A stretch of DNA of 64,000 nt, from contig JAXMHB010000015.1 in the NCBI GenBank assembly GCA_046346965.1, positions 1 through 64,000 on the forward strand. The letters are read 5' to 3'. Source of the stretch: JAXMHB01 sp046346965. Lineage in GTDB: Bacteria > Pseudomonadota > Gammaproteobacteria > Xanthomonadales > SZUA-5. Both the position numbers and the translations under genes were made by a program. This document shows positions 23,894-32,473 of the stretch, piece by piece; within the stretch, counting starts at the first letter, position 1; every line of letters begins with the position of its first letter. The notes under the pieces were generated by a model. It made no database searches and had not been told where the DNA came from. It worked only from the letters and a program-made list of their open reading frames with translations.

Positions 23894-23919
23894 AAAGGCC
23901 GCCCTCGGGCGGCCTTTTT
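23894..23919 (+). terminator. Intrinsic terminator 1 after tRNA-Gln
   Basis: AAAGGCCGCCC / GGGCGGCCTTTTT: an 11-bp GC-rich stem with a minimal loop and T5 tail, seven bases after the tRNA CCA. Confidence 0.95.
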
Positions 23920-24071
23920 GCGTGGGCTGGGAGCGACGGGTTCGAACCGTCAAGGTTCGACGCCACAGGCAGGATGCCGAAGGCGCGCGAGCATGGCGCG
24001 TAGCGCCACGCGCAGCCCGAAGGGACGCGGCCAGGAAGGCCGCGGCAATCCTAGTCTCCCAGCCAACACGG

Positions 24072-24097
24072 AAAGGCCGCCCTCGGGCGGCCTTTTT
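24072..24097 (+). terminator. Intrinsic terminator 2 (repeat copy)
   Basis: Same stem and T-tract as the first terminator, 178 bases further on, within repeat copy 2. Confidence 0.92.
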
Positions 24098-24249
24098 GTT
24101 TGGCATGGGAGCGACGGGTTCGAACCGTCAAGGTTCGACGCCACAGACAGGATGCCGAAGGCGCGCGAGCATGGCGCGTAGCGCCACGCGCAGCCCGAAG
24201 GGACGCGGCCAGGAAGGCCGCGGCAATCCTAGTCTCCCAGCCAACAAGA

Positions 24250-24275
24250 AAAGGCCGCCCTCGGGCGGCCTTTTT
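24250..24275 (+). terminator. Intrinsic terminator 3 (repeat copy)
   Basis: Same stem and T-tract again, 356 bases after the first, within the partial third repeat. Confidence 0.92.
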
Positions 24276-24360
24276 GTTTGGCATGGGAGCGACGGGTTCG
24301 AACCGTCAGGGTTCGACGCCTGGCGCAGTGTCTACGACCCCAAGCCTCGCCCCGCCCGCC

Positions 24361-26826
24361 TCAGTCGGCAACCAAAATCCGCACGGCCAGCCAGATCGGT
24401 ACGCCCAGGTAGTAGCACACCCGAGACAGGCCTTCGAGCAGGATGCGGGCGGACGCCAGGCGTTCGGGCGCCAGGCGCTGGGTGCTCAGGCACAGCAATT
24501 CCACCTGCAGGCGCAAGCCAGCTGCCAGCAGCATCAATCCGATTGACCACGCCGCCCACCAGATCGCCAGACCGGTCCACCAGGCCTGAGCACCGAAGGT
24601 GTACCACTCGCCGAAGGTGCCACCGAAGGCGATGTGTTGATGCAGGCGGAAGGCGGGCAGCGCCGCCAGCAGCGGGAAGCCGAGGAATTTGGTCAGCGGA
24701 TGGTCCAGCCAGCGCCAGCGCGCGAGCGTGCGCACGTGCGCGTACTCGGCAATGCGCGCGTCGTGCGCGTCCCGGTAGCTGGCGTCCACGCCAGCGCCCT
24801 GCAACAGCCGCAGCAGACTGGAGGGGTCCGTCAATTGAATCCCCCGCGACCAGCGTCGACCGGAGGCGAACTCGATCTGCACGCCGTAACCCGGCAGCGG
24901 CAGACGCCACAAACGCAGATGGCGAATCTCACTCAGCGGCACCTCGATGCGCTGTGTGCCGAGCTCGAAGACCAGAGCGTTCCCGGCGATCTGCACGCGC
25001 GCGCGATGCGTGCGCCCGACCAGACCAGCCAGTAGCAGCGGCAACACCACCATCCCGGCATAGAGTTTCAGTTGCTGCAGGGAGTTGACCTGGAAGCCGT
25101 CGCGCCACATCGGCAGAAACAAGGCGAGCAGTCCGACCGCCGCAAGCACGTGCAGGCTAGCCGCCACCACGCGCCAGGCGGTCGGCAGCACCCGCGCACT
25201 CAGCACCGACACCGCCGGCGCCGCAAGGTCGGCCGTTCGGCGCGCGCTCCATGCGCGCAGCCATCCCGAGAGCACCAGCAGCCCCCAGAAGCCCAGCGCC
25301 GCCCCACCCAGCCAATTGCCCCAGCGCACCATCAGCGTCGGCGCCACGTCCTGGATCGGCAACTCGCCCGCCAACACGGCGCGATCGCCCATTTGCGTGC
25401 TGGCAAGGACCTCGCCGCCAGGATCAATGAACGCACTCAGGCCGTTGGTAGTTACGCGCAACTGCGGCAATCGCGTCTCGATGCTGCGGAAGGCAGCCAC
25501 GTTCAGGTGCAACCGTGCGCCGAGCGGGCTGCCACTGAACCACGCATCGTTGGACAGTCCGATGATGGCCTGGGCCCCGAGACGTGCTCCGTCGATGGCT
25601 AACTGCGTATGCACATCATCGAGGCAGATCAGCGGGACGACCTGCAGTTCGCGGCCATCGGCGGCGCGCAGCGGATAGACGCGCGCGCCCGATCCCGGCT
25701 GCCAGTGGCCAGTCCAGGGCAACAGGCTACGCAGCCGCGGCCCATCCAGCCACGCAGGCACGTGCTCAGTCAGGGGGAAGGGATGCGATTTGCGGTAGTA
25801 GCCGAGCAATCCCTCCTGCGGCGTCAGGAAGGCAGCGGCGTTGTACTCACCGGCGTCGTCAATGTCGTAGGTTCCGAACACCAGCGAGACGCCCTGGGTA
25901 GCGGCAAACTCGCGGATCTCCTGATCGAGGCTCGCACCGTCCTCGCTGCGCGGGCGGCCGTAGGTGGTCGGGTAAACGGTTTCCGACCACAGCAAAGCGT
26001 CGACGCCGTGATGTTCGATGGCCGCACGCGAGAGCGCAAAGTGGGTATCGAGCACCTCGCGTACCACCGCGTAGCTGCCACGTACCGCACGCTGAGCCTC
26101 GTAGTCGACGATGCTGGCCTGGATCATGCCGATGCGCAGCGCCGGGACGGACTCCGGTGCCGCGGCGCGCAGAGTCTGCAGCCGCCAACTGCCGTAGCCC
26201 GCCATCAGCGCGGGAACCGCGGCAGCCAGCAACAGCGCCGCCCAGCACGTCCGCGGCGATCTGCGCTGGGTCCAGGCCGCGGCCAGCGCCTCGTTGACGA
26301 GGATCAGCAGCAAGGTCAACCCGGCCGCACCGCCCAGATCCGCGATTTGGCGCATGGCGTCGGCGGGTGCCAGTCCGTGACCCAAGGTGTCGCCCAGCAA
26401 TTTGGGCCACAGCCATTCGCAGGCGATCCAGGCCGCGCTTGCCGCCAGCGCGCGCAGCAGCCAACCGTGGCGCCGGGCGGCCCAATGGCGCGCCAGCGCA
26501 TACACCCACACCTGCGGTTGCAGCAGCGGCGCCAGCACGGCGAGCAGCGCCAGCGCCGGCAACGTGCCCCAGCCGGTGTAGCTGCCGATCGCGCTGCCGA
26601 ACCAACCAAAAACGGCCAGCGTGAACGCCACGCACATGGCCCACCCGCTGAGCCAGGCGCTGCGCCAGGAACGCAGCCGCTCGAGGCCGAGTATCCACGG
26701 CAGCAGCACCACGAAGCCCAGACCCCACCACGCGTCGCTGCGCGCATACACGGCCAGCAGGAGCGCGCTGAGCAGCGGTCCCAGGCACGCGGCGGTCCAG
26801 CCAATCCAACGAGAGGTTGAGGTCAC
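24361..26826 (-). CDS. lnt: Lnt-like apolipoprotein N-acyltransferase with C-terminal extension
   Basis: An 821-residue inner-membrane protein. Residues about 8-215 form the Lnt transmembrane region, 225-500 a nitrilase-like periplasmic domain, and about 505-525 the closing helix. Catalytic residues: E282 in LWSETVYP, K346 in YYRKSHPF, E354 in TEHVP, C401 in PLIC401LDD. E. coli has C-Y-E here; this protein has C-L-D, changing two residues reported as essential. Unlike the 512-residue E. coli enzyme it carries about 300 extra residues: more helices, then a beta-rich module (ALVFELGTQRIEVPLSEIRHL), then further helices. The start is a GTG at 26826 with GGGAG nine bases upstream; a GTG at 26889 is the alternative. 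Confidence 0.8.
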   Translation of the reverse strand: MTSTSRWIGWTAACLGPLLSALLLAVYARSDAWWGLGFVVLLPWILGLERLRSWRSAWLSGWAMCVAFTLAVFGWFGSAIGSYTGWGTLPALALLAVLAPLLQPQVWVYALARHWAARRHGWLLRALAASAAWIACEWLWPKLLGDTLGHGLAPADAMRQIADLGGAAGLTLLLILVNEALAAAWTQRRSPRTCWAALLLAAAVPALMAGYGSWRLQTLRAAAPESVPALRIGMIQASIVDYEAQRAVRGSYAVVREVLDTHFALSRAAIEHHGVDALLWSETVYPTTYGRPRSEDGASLDQEIREFAATQGVSLVFGTYDIDDAGEYNAAAFLTPQEGLLGYYRKSHPFPLTEHVPAWLDGPRLRSLLPWTGHWQPGSGARVYPLRAADGRELQVVPLICLDDVHTQLAIDGARLGAQAIIGLSNDAWFSGSPLGARLHLNVAAFRSIETRLPQLRVTTNGLSAFIDPGGEVLASTQMGDRAVLAGELPIQDVAPTLMVRWGNWLGGAALGFWGLLVLSGWLRAWSARRTADLAAPAVSVLSARVLPTAWRVVAASLHVLAAVGLLALFLPMWRDGFQVNSLQQLKLYAGMVVLPLLLAGLVGRTHRARVQIAGNALVFELGTQRIEVPLSEIRHLRLWRLPLPGYGVQIEFASGRRWSRGIQLTDPSSLLRLLQGAGVDASYRDAHDARIAEYAHVRTLARWRWLDHPLTKFLGFPLLAALPAFRLHQHIAFGGTFGEWYTFGAQAWWTGLAIWWAAWSIGLMLLAAGLRLQVELLCLSTQRLAPERLASARILLEGLSRVCYYLGVPIWLAVRILVAD

Positions 26827-26889
26827 GCAGCAGCGCTCCCGGCGCGTTCTACCGTCGACACAGACAACTAGCGCAGGCTCCCACCGCAC

Positions 26890-27594
26890 TCAGTCGGCGG
26901 GCGGCGGAATCTCGATCTGCCGAATCGGCAATCCCGGCGGGGCCAGTTCCGGCCGCACTACTCGATCCTCCGGTATCGGAATGATTCGGCCAGCGGCATC
27001 GCGCAGCACGGCATCCGGCGCATACATCAGAATCGCCTCCAGCGGCTGACCATCGTCGGTCACCTGATGGTGGCGCACATAGCCTTCCGGCAGCACATAG
27101 TCCTCCGGCACCGCCAAGCCAAGCAGCGGCGGACTGGTACCGGGCGGGTTGAAGGCGGCAATGCCCGCCGTCTCCCCGGACGCGCGCAAGGCCTGAATCA
27201 GCTCGGCGCCGGTAGGTTCAGGATCGCCGGGCGAGGCGTAGGTCGCCAGATCGTTGGCGTCACCGGTACGCCAGTCGGCCGATGACGGCGTGATGCGCTC
27301 GGTCGCAGCCGCAGTCGGCGCGGGCGTCTCCACCATCGCAGGTGGCGGTGCCTCGGAGTGATTCACGCTGCGCTGCCCGGGGTTTGTCGGCGCCGCCGCT
27401 ACGCCGTTGGACGCGACCGACACTGGCCGCACGCTCTGGGCGGCCGGGCGCAGCGTGTACCACGCGGCGCCGGCCGCGATCAGCAGCAACCCGCCCAAAC
27501 CCCACCCGATCAGCGGACTTGCCGCCGTCCGGATGATGCGGACGCCATCGTCATCAAGCGACGACGATGGCGTTTGTGGCGCGGATGCAGCCAT
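26890..27594 (-). CDS. Conserved-looking single-pass membrane protein, function unknown
   Basis: 234 residues: a cytoplasmic N-terminus of about 28 residues, one membrane helix (about 29-47, GWGLGGLLLIAAGAAWY), a Pro/Ala/Thr-rich linker to about residue 100, and a C-terminal globular part containing VPEDYVLPEGYVRHHQVTDDGQPLEAILMY and a Pro-rich end. I do not recognise a family. It lies 15 bases after the SGNH hydrolase gene and 63 bases before the lnt-like gene on the same strand, suggesting an envelope-related operon. Confidence 0.7.
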   Translation of the reverse strand: MAASAPQTPSSSLDDDGVRIIRTAASPLIGWGLGGLLLIAAGAAWYTLRPAAQSVRPVSVASNGVAAAPTNPGQRSVNHSEAPPPAMVETPAPTAAATERITPSSADWRTGDANDLATYASPGDPEPTGAELIQALRASGETAGIAAFNPPGTSPPLLGLAVPEDYVLPEGYVRHHQVTDDGQPLEAILMYAPDAVLRDAAGRIIPIPEDRVVRPELAPPGLPIRQIEIPPPAD

Positions 27595-27609
27595 CAGACC
27601 AAAGCCGGA

Positions 27610-28698
27610 TCAGGGGCTCGGCGGGTTGTAGGTCGACAGCGACCAGCCCATCCGCTCGTGTCCATACTGGTTCCAGATCGGGCTTTTGCCGCTGGTGAAG
27701 CTGGTGTAGCGCGGCGCACCGGTGCCGGTGGTGCCGCCCCACAGCCCGGCCGACACCGTGCCGCCGGTGTAGGTCGGATGGACGTCATCGGACTGGATGT
27801 AGTCGTAGCTGCTGGTCGAGCTGACGAACTTGGTGTTGGCGTCACGCAAGGTCGATTGCAGCGTGGTCGTGATGCGCGTGACGTAGCTCGCCTCGGACTC
27901 GCCAGCGACATAGCGCAGCGCCTCGGCATCGATCTGACCGTCGCCGTTGCTGTCGTAGTCGGCGCCCATGTACTGGGCAAAGTTGTCAGCGCACTTGAAG
28001 CCCTTCTGGCGCGCGTACTCGCACATCCAGTAGTTCATCTTGGCGATGACCGGCAGGAAGGTGGTGCGCATGTTGACGGTGGCACCGGTGACGGAGTCTT
28101 TGCAGCCACTCTGCACGTTGTCGGCGTTGTAGCCCGGGTAGTACAAATTGGCGATGAGCTTCAGCTTGACGTTGGCGCTGGCGTTCGCATTGATGTAGTC
28201 CATCGCCGCCGCCACATTGGCCTTGCAGTTGTTCAGCGCGGTGGTCAGCACGCCGTAGTTGCAGGTGCCGGTCTGGCCCTTGAAGCTGGAACGAGCCTGC
28301 AGGCCGTCGTTGCCGCACATTTCGAAGGTAACCACGCGCGTCGACGCGGCCTGCATGTAGGAGGCCTCGGCGACGATCTTGTTCTGGTACACGTCCGACG
28401 CGATGGCGCCCGACTTGGTGCGGCGGATGCTCTCGATATCCGCATTCCACAGCGCCGACAGGTATTCGGCATCGACCGTGGGCGCCGAGTACTTGGCTGC
28501 ATTGCTGACCGAGCCGTTGTAGCCGGCGTAGATGGAATCGCCGTAGGCGACCACGCGGTACTTGGCGGTCGTGCCGGACCGATCGATCGTCCACGACACG
28601 TTTTGATTCAGCGTGTTGGCAAAGCCCTGGCCGCCGATCGCCAGCAACACCAATCCAGGCAGCAGCCGACGCGCGGCGCCACGAAAGTTGATCGTCAT
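27610..28698 (-). CDS. Secreted SGNH/GDSL-family hydrolase with a calcium-loop motif
   Basis: 362 residues with a signal peptide (hydrophobic 12-27). SGNH blocks: YGDS55IYAGY (nucleophile serine, block I), MCGNDG (block III Asn), and DDVHPT (block V Asp/His). Residues near DYDSNGDGQIDAE form a DxNxDGxID calcium-binding loop like those of dockerins and EF-hands, inserted before the last catalytic block. Six cysteines in the mature protein suggest disulphides. Substrates in this family include lipids and acetylated sugars; none can be assigned. A GGAGGGG ribosome site supports the ATG at 28698. Confidence 0.85.
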   Translation of the reverse strand: MTINFRGAARRLLPGLVLLAIGGQGFANTLNQNVSWTIDRSGTTAKYRVVAYGDSIYAGYNGSVSNAAKYSAPTVDAEYLSALWNADIESIRRTKSGAIASDVYQNKIVAEASYMQAASTRVVTFEMCGNDGLQARSSFKGQTGTCNYGVLTTALNNCKANVAAAMDYINANASANVKLKLIANLYYPGYNADNVQSGCKDSVTGATVNMRTTFLPVIAKMNYWMCEYARQKGFKCADNFAQYMGADYDSNGDGQIDAEALRYVAGESEASYVTRITTTLQSTLRDANTKFVSSTSSYDYIQSDDVHPTYTGGTVSAGLWGGTTGTGAPRYTSFTSGKSPIWNQYGHERMGWSLSTYNPPSP

Positions 28699-29034
28699 CT
28701 CCCCTCCCCGATTACACGTCTGCAGACGCCGGTCGGCGTCCGCCCCAGACCACACTTCGTTACTGACCTGGAACCCGAATCCGGGCTTCCCCCCAGGTCG
28801 GCGCGCAGCCTATGCCGACCGATGGGCTCAGGTCAACATCCGTAACGCGTTGATGCAGAGCACATTTTTGTTGCGACGCAACAGATTTGACGAGGCTCTC
28901 TCGATACGGCCGCGTATGGATGGGACGCGCGCGGAAAAGGCCTGCGCTGCGGCGCAACATCGGCGGCAAACTGTACGTCGGGATTCGATCGCGTAAGCGC
29001 CCGCTGACCGGTGGGCGCGACGATCCTGGGGGGG
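28699..29034. other. 336-base gap without a supported gene
   Basis: No reading frame with family features, tandem repeat or strong terminator is visible. It must hold the promoter of the SGNH hydrolase gene on the minus strand and the end of the Hpt/response-regulator transcript. I could not pick a convincing -35/-10 pair. Confidence 0.6.
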
Positions 29035-29316
29035 CTAGCCGGCGCTCCGCAGGCCTTTCAGCAGACGCTCGAGCAACTCCTGGATCTCGGCATCGGCGGC
29101 GGTGGCATCGATGGCGTGCACAACCGCCCGCGCCTGCAGTCCCAGATCGTCAAAACCGTACATGCCGGCGGAGCCGGCAAGTTTGTGGGTCAGATCACGC
29201 AGCTGCCGACGCGCTTCGGCGCCCTCGGCCGTCAACGTGGCCGACACCGCCTGCAGCGCGTCGATTTTGCCGGGGAAACTCTGCAGATACCGCAGTCGCA
29301 GCGCCTCGGGCACCAT
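29035..29316 (-). CDS. Hpt-domain phosphotransfer protein
   Basis: A 93-residue stand-alone histidine phosphotransfer domain: LTH44KLAGSAGMYGF carries the phospho-accepting histidine and the HKLAGSA signature. It has no kinase or receiver part. It begins three bases after the response-regulator gene, so both are made together. In phosphorelays Hpt proteins shuttle phosphate between receivers; no histidine kinase is encoded nearby, so the source must be a hybrid kinase elsewhere. Confidence 0.88.
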   Translation of the reverse strand: MVPEALRLRYLQSFPGKIDALQAVSATLTAEGAEARRQLRDLTHKLAGSAGMYGFDDLGLQARAVVHAIDATAADAEIQELLERLLKGLRSAG

Positions 29317-29319
29317 CGA

Positions 29320-30009
29320 TCAAGCCCCCGCCCGCTCCAGCCGGTAGCCGTGCTGGTACACCGAGATCAGCCGCCAGCCGTTACTCTCGTCGATTTCCAG
29401 CTTCTTGCGGATGCGGCTGATGTGCGCATCGACAGTGCGTGTGGTGATGGTCTGACTACGACCCCACACCCGCTCCAGCAACACGCCGCGTTTCACCAGA
29501 CGCCCGGCGTTGGCAAACATGTAGGCAGCCAGGTCGAACTCCTTGCTGGTGAGCTCCACCGGTTGTCCGCGCAGACTGATGACACGATGACCGACGTCCA
29601 CGGCATAGGGCTCGGTGCCGGAAAGGATCTCCGCGGGCTGGATGGCGCCCGCCCGGCGCCCCACCGCCTGCACGCGTGCGAGCAGTTCGCGCCGACGCGG
29701 CGGCTTGACCAGATAGTCGTCGGCGCCGGCCTGCAAGGCAGCCACGACGTGCTCTTCGGAATCCTGCGCGGTGATGAACACCACCGGGATGCGCCCCAGA
29801 AAACTCTGGCGCACCCAGGTCAACACGTCCATGCCGCTCGACTCGGGCAATACCCAGTCCAGCAGCAGTACATCCGGCACATCGCGGTGCAGCGCGCGGG
29901 TCAGATCGCCGCCCGACCGATACCAGCGCACGTCGTGACCTTCCTCGGTCAACCAGTGACTGATCATCTCGGCCTGGTCCGGATCATCCTCCAGCAGATC
30001 GATACGCAT
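29320..30009 (-). CDS. OmpR/PhoB-family response regulator
   Basis: 229 residues. Receiver domain 1-120 with acidic pocket LEDD, phospho-acceptor D51 (LLLDWVLP), Thr80 region (FITAQ) and K102 (VKPP). The C-terminal winged-helix DNA-binding domain (about 130-226) contains LTSKEFDLAAYMFANAGRLV and RTVDAHISRIRKKL, the recognition helix region. Likely a DNA-binding output of a phosphorelay involving the adjacent Hpt protein. Unusual in lacking a neighbouring sensor kinase. Confidence 0.93.
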   Translation of the reverse strand: MRIDLLEDDPDQAEMISHWLTEEGHDVRWYRSGGDLTRALHRDVPDVLLLDWVLPESSGMDVLTWVRQSFLGRIPVVFITAQDSEEHVVAALQAGADDYLVKPPRRRELLARVQAVGRRAGAIQPAEILSGTEPYAVDVGHRVISLRGQPVELTSKEFDLAAYMFANAGRLVKRGVLLERVWGRSQTITTRTVDAHISRIRKKLEIDESNGWRLISVYQHGYRLERAGA

Positions 30010-30104
30010 GTTCGTCGTGCTCCCGTCGCTTCGCGGTTCTGACTGTAGCTATATCAGAGCAGTCTAACTGATTGCCATGCCTGATTTCTGGCTGCGGCCA
30101 CCAC

Positions 30105-31517
30105 TCAAACGCGGCCGTAGCGATCCTCGTAGCGCACGATGTCGTCTTCACCGAAATAGTCGCCGCACTGCACCTCGATCAGGCACAGGTCGGTGTCGGT
30201 GGGATTTTCCAGCCGGTGCAGGGTTTCGACCGGGATGTACACCGACTCGTTGCGATTGAGCATGAACTCGCGCTCGCCGATGCGGACCTTGGCCATGCCG
30301 GAGACCACCGTCCAATGCTCGCTGCGACGATGGTGCATCTGCAGCGAGAGCACATGCCCGGGCTTGACCACCAGGCGTTTGACCTTGCAGTCGGCGGCAT
30401 CTTCGAGCACGGTGTAGCTGCCCCAGGGCCGGAACACGGTGGGATGCACGCTGGCGGCGCCGTGGTTCTGCTGGCGCAGTGCGTCCACGACCTGTTTGAC
30501 CGATTGCGCCGACTCGCGCGCGCTCACCAATACGGCATCGCCGGTATCGACGATGACCAGATCCTCGACGCCCACCGCTGCGACCAAGCGGCCTTGCGAC
30601 TGCACGTAGCAGTTGCGGCTGTCGACCAGCACCGCCGGACCGACGGTGCGATTGCCCTCGCTGTCGCCGGGGTCAAGATCGCTGATCGCCTTCCAAGAGC
30701 CGATGTCGTTCCAGTCGAATGCGGCCGGCACGACGGCGCGGCGCGCGGCCTTCTCCATCACCGCGTAGTCGACCGAGATATCCGGCATCTGCGCGAAGCT
30801 GTCGCGCTCGAACTCGACTGGCGAGCCGCTGCCGGCAACTCGCGACCATGCCGCGCGCGCAGCTGCGAGCAGGCCGGGGCAGGTTTCCGCCATGCTGGCC
30901 AGCAGCGCGCCGGCGGCGAAGCAGAACATGCCGGAGTTCCAAACGTAGTCGCCGCTGGCCACATAGGCCGCCGCCGTCGCCGCATCCGGCTTCTCGACAA
31001 AGGCGTCGATCAGGCGACCATGCTCGAGCGCGGCGCCGGCGCGGATGTAGCCGTAGCCGGTCTCCGGACGCGTGGGCAGGATGCCGAAGGTGACCAGATA
31101 GCCATCGGCAGCCAGCGCGCGTGCCGAGGCCACCGCCGCGGCAAAGGCGTCCAGATCGCGGATCAGGTGGTCAGCCGGCAGCACCAGCATCTGCGCATCC
31201 GGCCCGTGGCGATGTTCAATATCGAGCGCGGCCATCGCCAGCGCCGGCGCCGTATTGCGACCCACAGGTTCGAGCAGGAAGCGCGCATCGGCGTCGGCAA
31301 TCAGGCCGCGGAACTCATCGCGCGAAATGAAGTAGTGCTCGCGCGCGGTCACCGTCAGCACCTCATGGCCAATGGCGACCGCCTGCGCGCGCAGCAGCGT
31401 CTTGCGCAGCAGGGATTCCCCGTCTGCCATCTGCATGAAGGGCTTGGGGTAGGCACGTCGCGACACCGGCCACAGCCGGGTGCCTGCGCCACCAGACAGA
31501 ATCACGGGAATCAGCAT
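30105..31517 (-). CDS. manC: Bifunctional mannose-1-phosphate guanylyltransferase / mannose-6-phosphate isomerase
   Basis: A 470-residue XanB/AlgA-type enzyme. The N-terminal guanylyltransferase (about 1-350) has ILSGGAGTRLWPVSRRAYPKPF and EKPDAATA. The C-terminal cupin isomerase (about 350-470) has QMHHRRSEHWTVVSG with metal-binding His/Glu. It makes GDP-mannose precursors for exopolysaccharide or LPS. It overlaps the rfbD stop and is the last gene of the rfbBACD-manC operon, the arrangement (rmlBACD next to xanB/xanA) known from Xanthomonas. Confidence 0.95.
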   Translation of the reverse strand: MLIPVILSGGAGTRLWPVSRRAYPKPFMQMADGESLLRKTLLRAQAVAIGHEVLTVTAREHYFISRDEFRGLIADADARFLLEPVGRNTAPALAMAALDIEHRHGPDAQMLVLPADHLIRDLDAFAAAVASARALAADGYLVTFGILPTRPETGYGYIRAGAALEHGRLIDAFVEKPDAATAAAYVASGDYVWNSGMFCFAAGALLASMAETCPGLLAAARAAWSRVAGSGSPVEFERDSFAQMPDISVDYAVMEKAARRAVVPAAFDWNDIGSWKAISDLDPGDSEGNRTVGPAVLVDSRNCYVQSQGRLVAAVGVEDLVIVDTGDAVLVSARESAQSVKQVVDALRQQNHGAASVHPTVFRPWGSYTVLEDAADCKVKRLVVKPGHVLSLQMHHRRSEHWTVVSGMAKVRIGEREFMLNRNESVYIPVETLHRLENPTDTDLCLIEVQCGDYFGEDDIVRYEDRYGRV

Positions 31518-32473
31518 CGTTTGATCTCGAATCCAGCGGCCGTCAGCGCGCGTCGCGCCTCAGCCAGTTCCAGCAGGGTTTGCATCAGACCCACCCGCCA
31601 ATCGGGCGGAATGACGCCGAACCGGGTCTGCAGGCGATGCGTGTCGAGCACCGAGTATGCCGGACGTGGCGCTTTGGCCGGGTACTCGCCAGTTCGGATC
31701 GCGCGCACCGGCGTGGCGCGCTCCAGCAAGCCGAGCGCGTGGGCGTGCTGGATGATCTCACGGGCAAAGCCGCACCAGCTGACCGCCCCGTCCATCACCA
31801 CGTGGCAGGCGCCGCGCAGGTCGGCGCGCTCGACCACCGTGGCGTGCAACCAGCGCTGCAGCAGCCGCGCACTGGTTTGCGCCAGGAAGCGCGCGGTCGT
31901 CGGTGTGCCAACCTGATCGTCGACCACCGCGAGTTCCTCGCGCACGGCGGCGGCGCGCAGCATGGTCAGCAGGAAGTTGCGTCCGCGCGCGGCGTAGACC
32001 CAGGCCGTGCGCAGCAGCAGATAGTCGCAGCCGCTGGCGGCCAGCGCCTGCTCGCCAGCCAGCTTGCTGCGCCCGTAGACGCTGCGCGGGCCGGTGGGAT
32101 GGTCTTCCGGGTATGGCGCACTGCCGTCACCGGCAAAGACGTAATCAGTCGAGTAATGCACCAGCAGCGACTGCCGCGCCGCGCACCACTGCGCCATCGC
32201 GGCTACCGCGCGGTGGTTGAGCGCATCGCTGAGCTCGACCTCGTCCTCGGCCAGATCCACCGCCGTGTGCGCCGCGGCGTTGACGATGAGGTCGGGCGCG
32301 ATCTCATCGAGACGCGCGGCCAATCCGGCGGCGTCGGCCAGATCGAGTGCCAACGCAATGCCCTGCAGCGGATCGGCGCTGCGGTCGGCGGTGATCAGCG
32401 TGCCCAGCGGCAACAAGGCGCGCTGCAGCTCAAATCCCAGCTGACCGCTGGCGCCTACGATCAGGATGCGCAT
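31511..32473 (-). CDS. rfbD: dTDP-4-dehydrorhamnose reductase
   Basis: A 320-residue extended SDR (RmlD), the last step to dTDP-L-rhamnose with NAD(P)H. Rossmann motif GASGQLGFEL, NAAAHTAVDLAEDE (substrate/Mg loop), YSTDYVFAGDG, and catalytic Y-x3-K in YGRSKLAGE. It runs slightly longer than the usual 290-300 residues. The start MRILIVGASG is chosen; earlier codons lie inside rfbC. Gene ends overlap both neighbours (13 and 7 bases). Confidence 0.96.
   Translation of the reverse strand: MRILIVGASGQLGFELQRALLPLGTLITADRSADPLQGIALALDLADAAGLAARLDEIAPDLIVNAAAHTAVDLAEDEVELSDALNHRAVAAMAQWCAARQSLLVHYSTDYVFAGDGSAPYPEDHPTGPRSVYGRSKLAGEQALAASGCDYLLLRTAWVYAARGRNFLLTMLRAAAVREELAVVDDQVGTPTTARFLAQTSARLLQRWLHATVVERADLRGACHVVMDGAVSWCGFAREIIQHAHALGLLERATPVRAIRTGEYPAKAPRPAYSVLDTHRLQTRFGVIPPDWRVGLMQTLLELAEARRALTAAGFEIKRC

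Larger units (their letters stand above)
23869..24320 (+). repeat. 178-bp tandem repeats carrying the tRNA 3' end and a terminator
   Basis: The gap between the tRNA and lnt is filled by about 2.5 units of exactly 178 bp: copy 1 from 23869, copy 2 from 24047, partial copy 3 from 24225 to about 24320. Each starts with AATCCTAGTCTCCCAGCCA (the last 19 bases of the tRNA), then an intrinsic terminator, then GACGGGTTCGAACCGTC (a palindrome resembling a T arm). Copies 1 and 2 differ at only a few bases. The remaining 24321-24360 holds nothing I recognise. Confidence 0.95.

Noticed and set aside
23869..24320. Integration site (att) of a genomic island at tRNA-Gln
   Set aside because: The repeated tRNA 3' end fits att duplication superficially, but there is no integrase or cargo; units are strict 178-bp tandem copies each with its own terminator.
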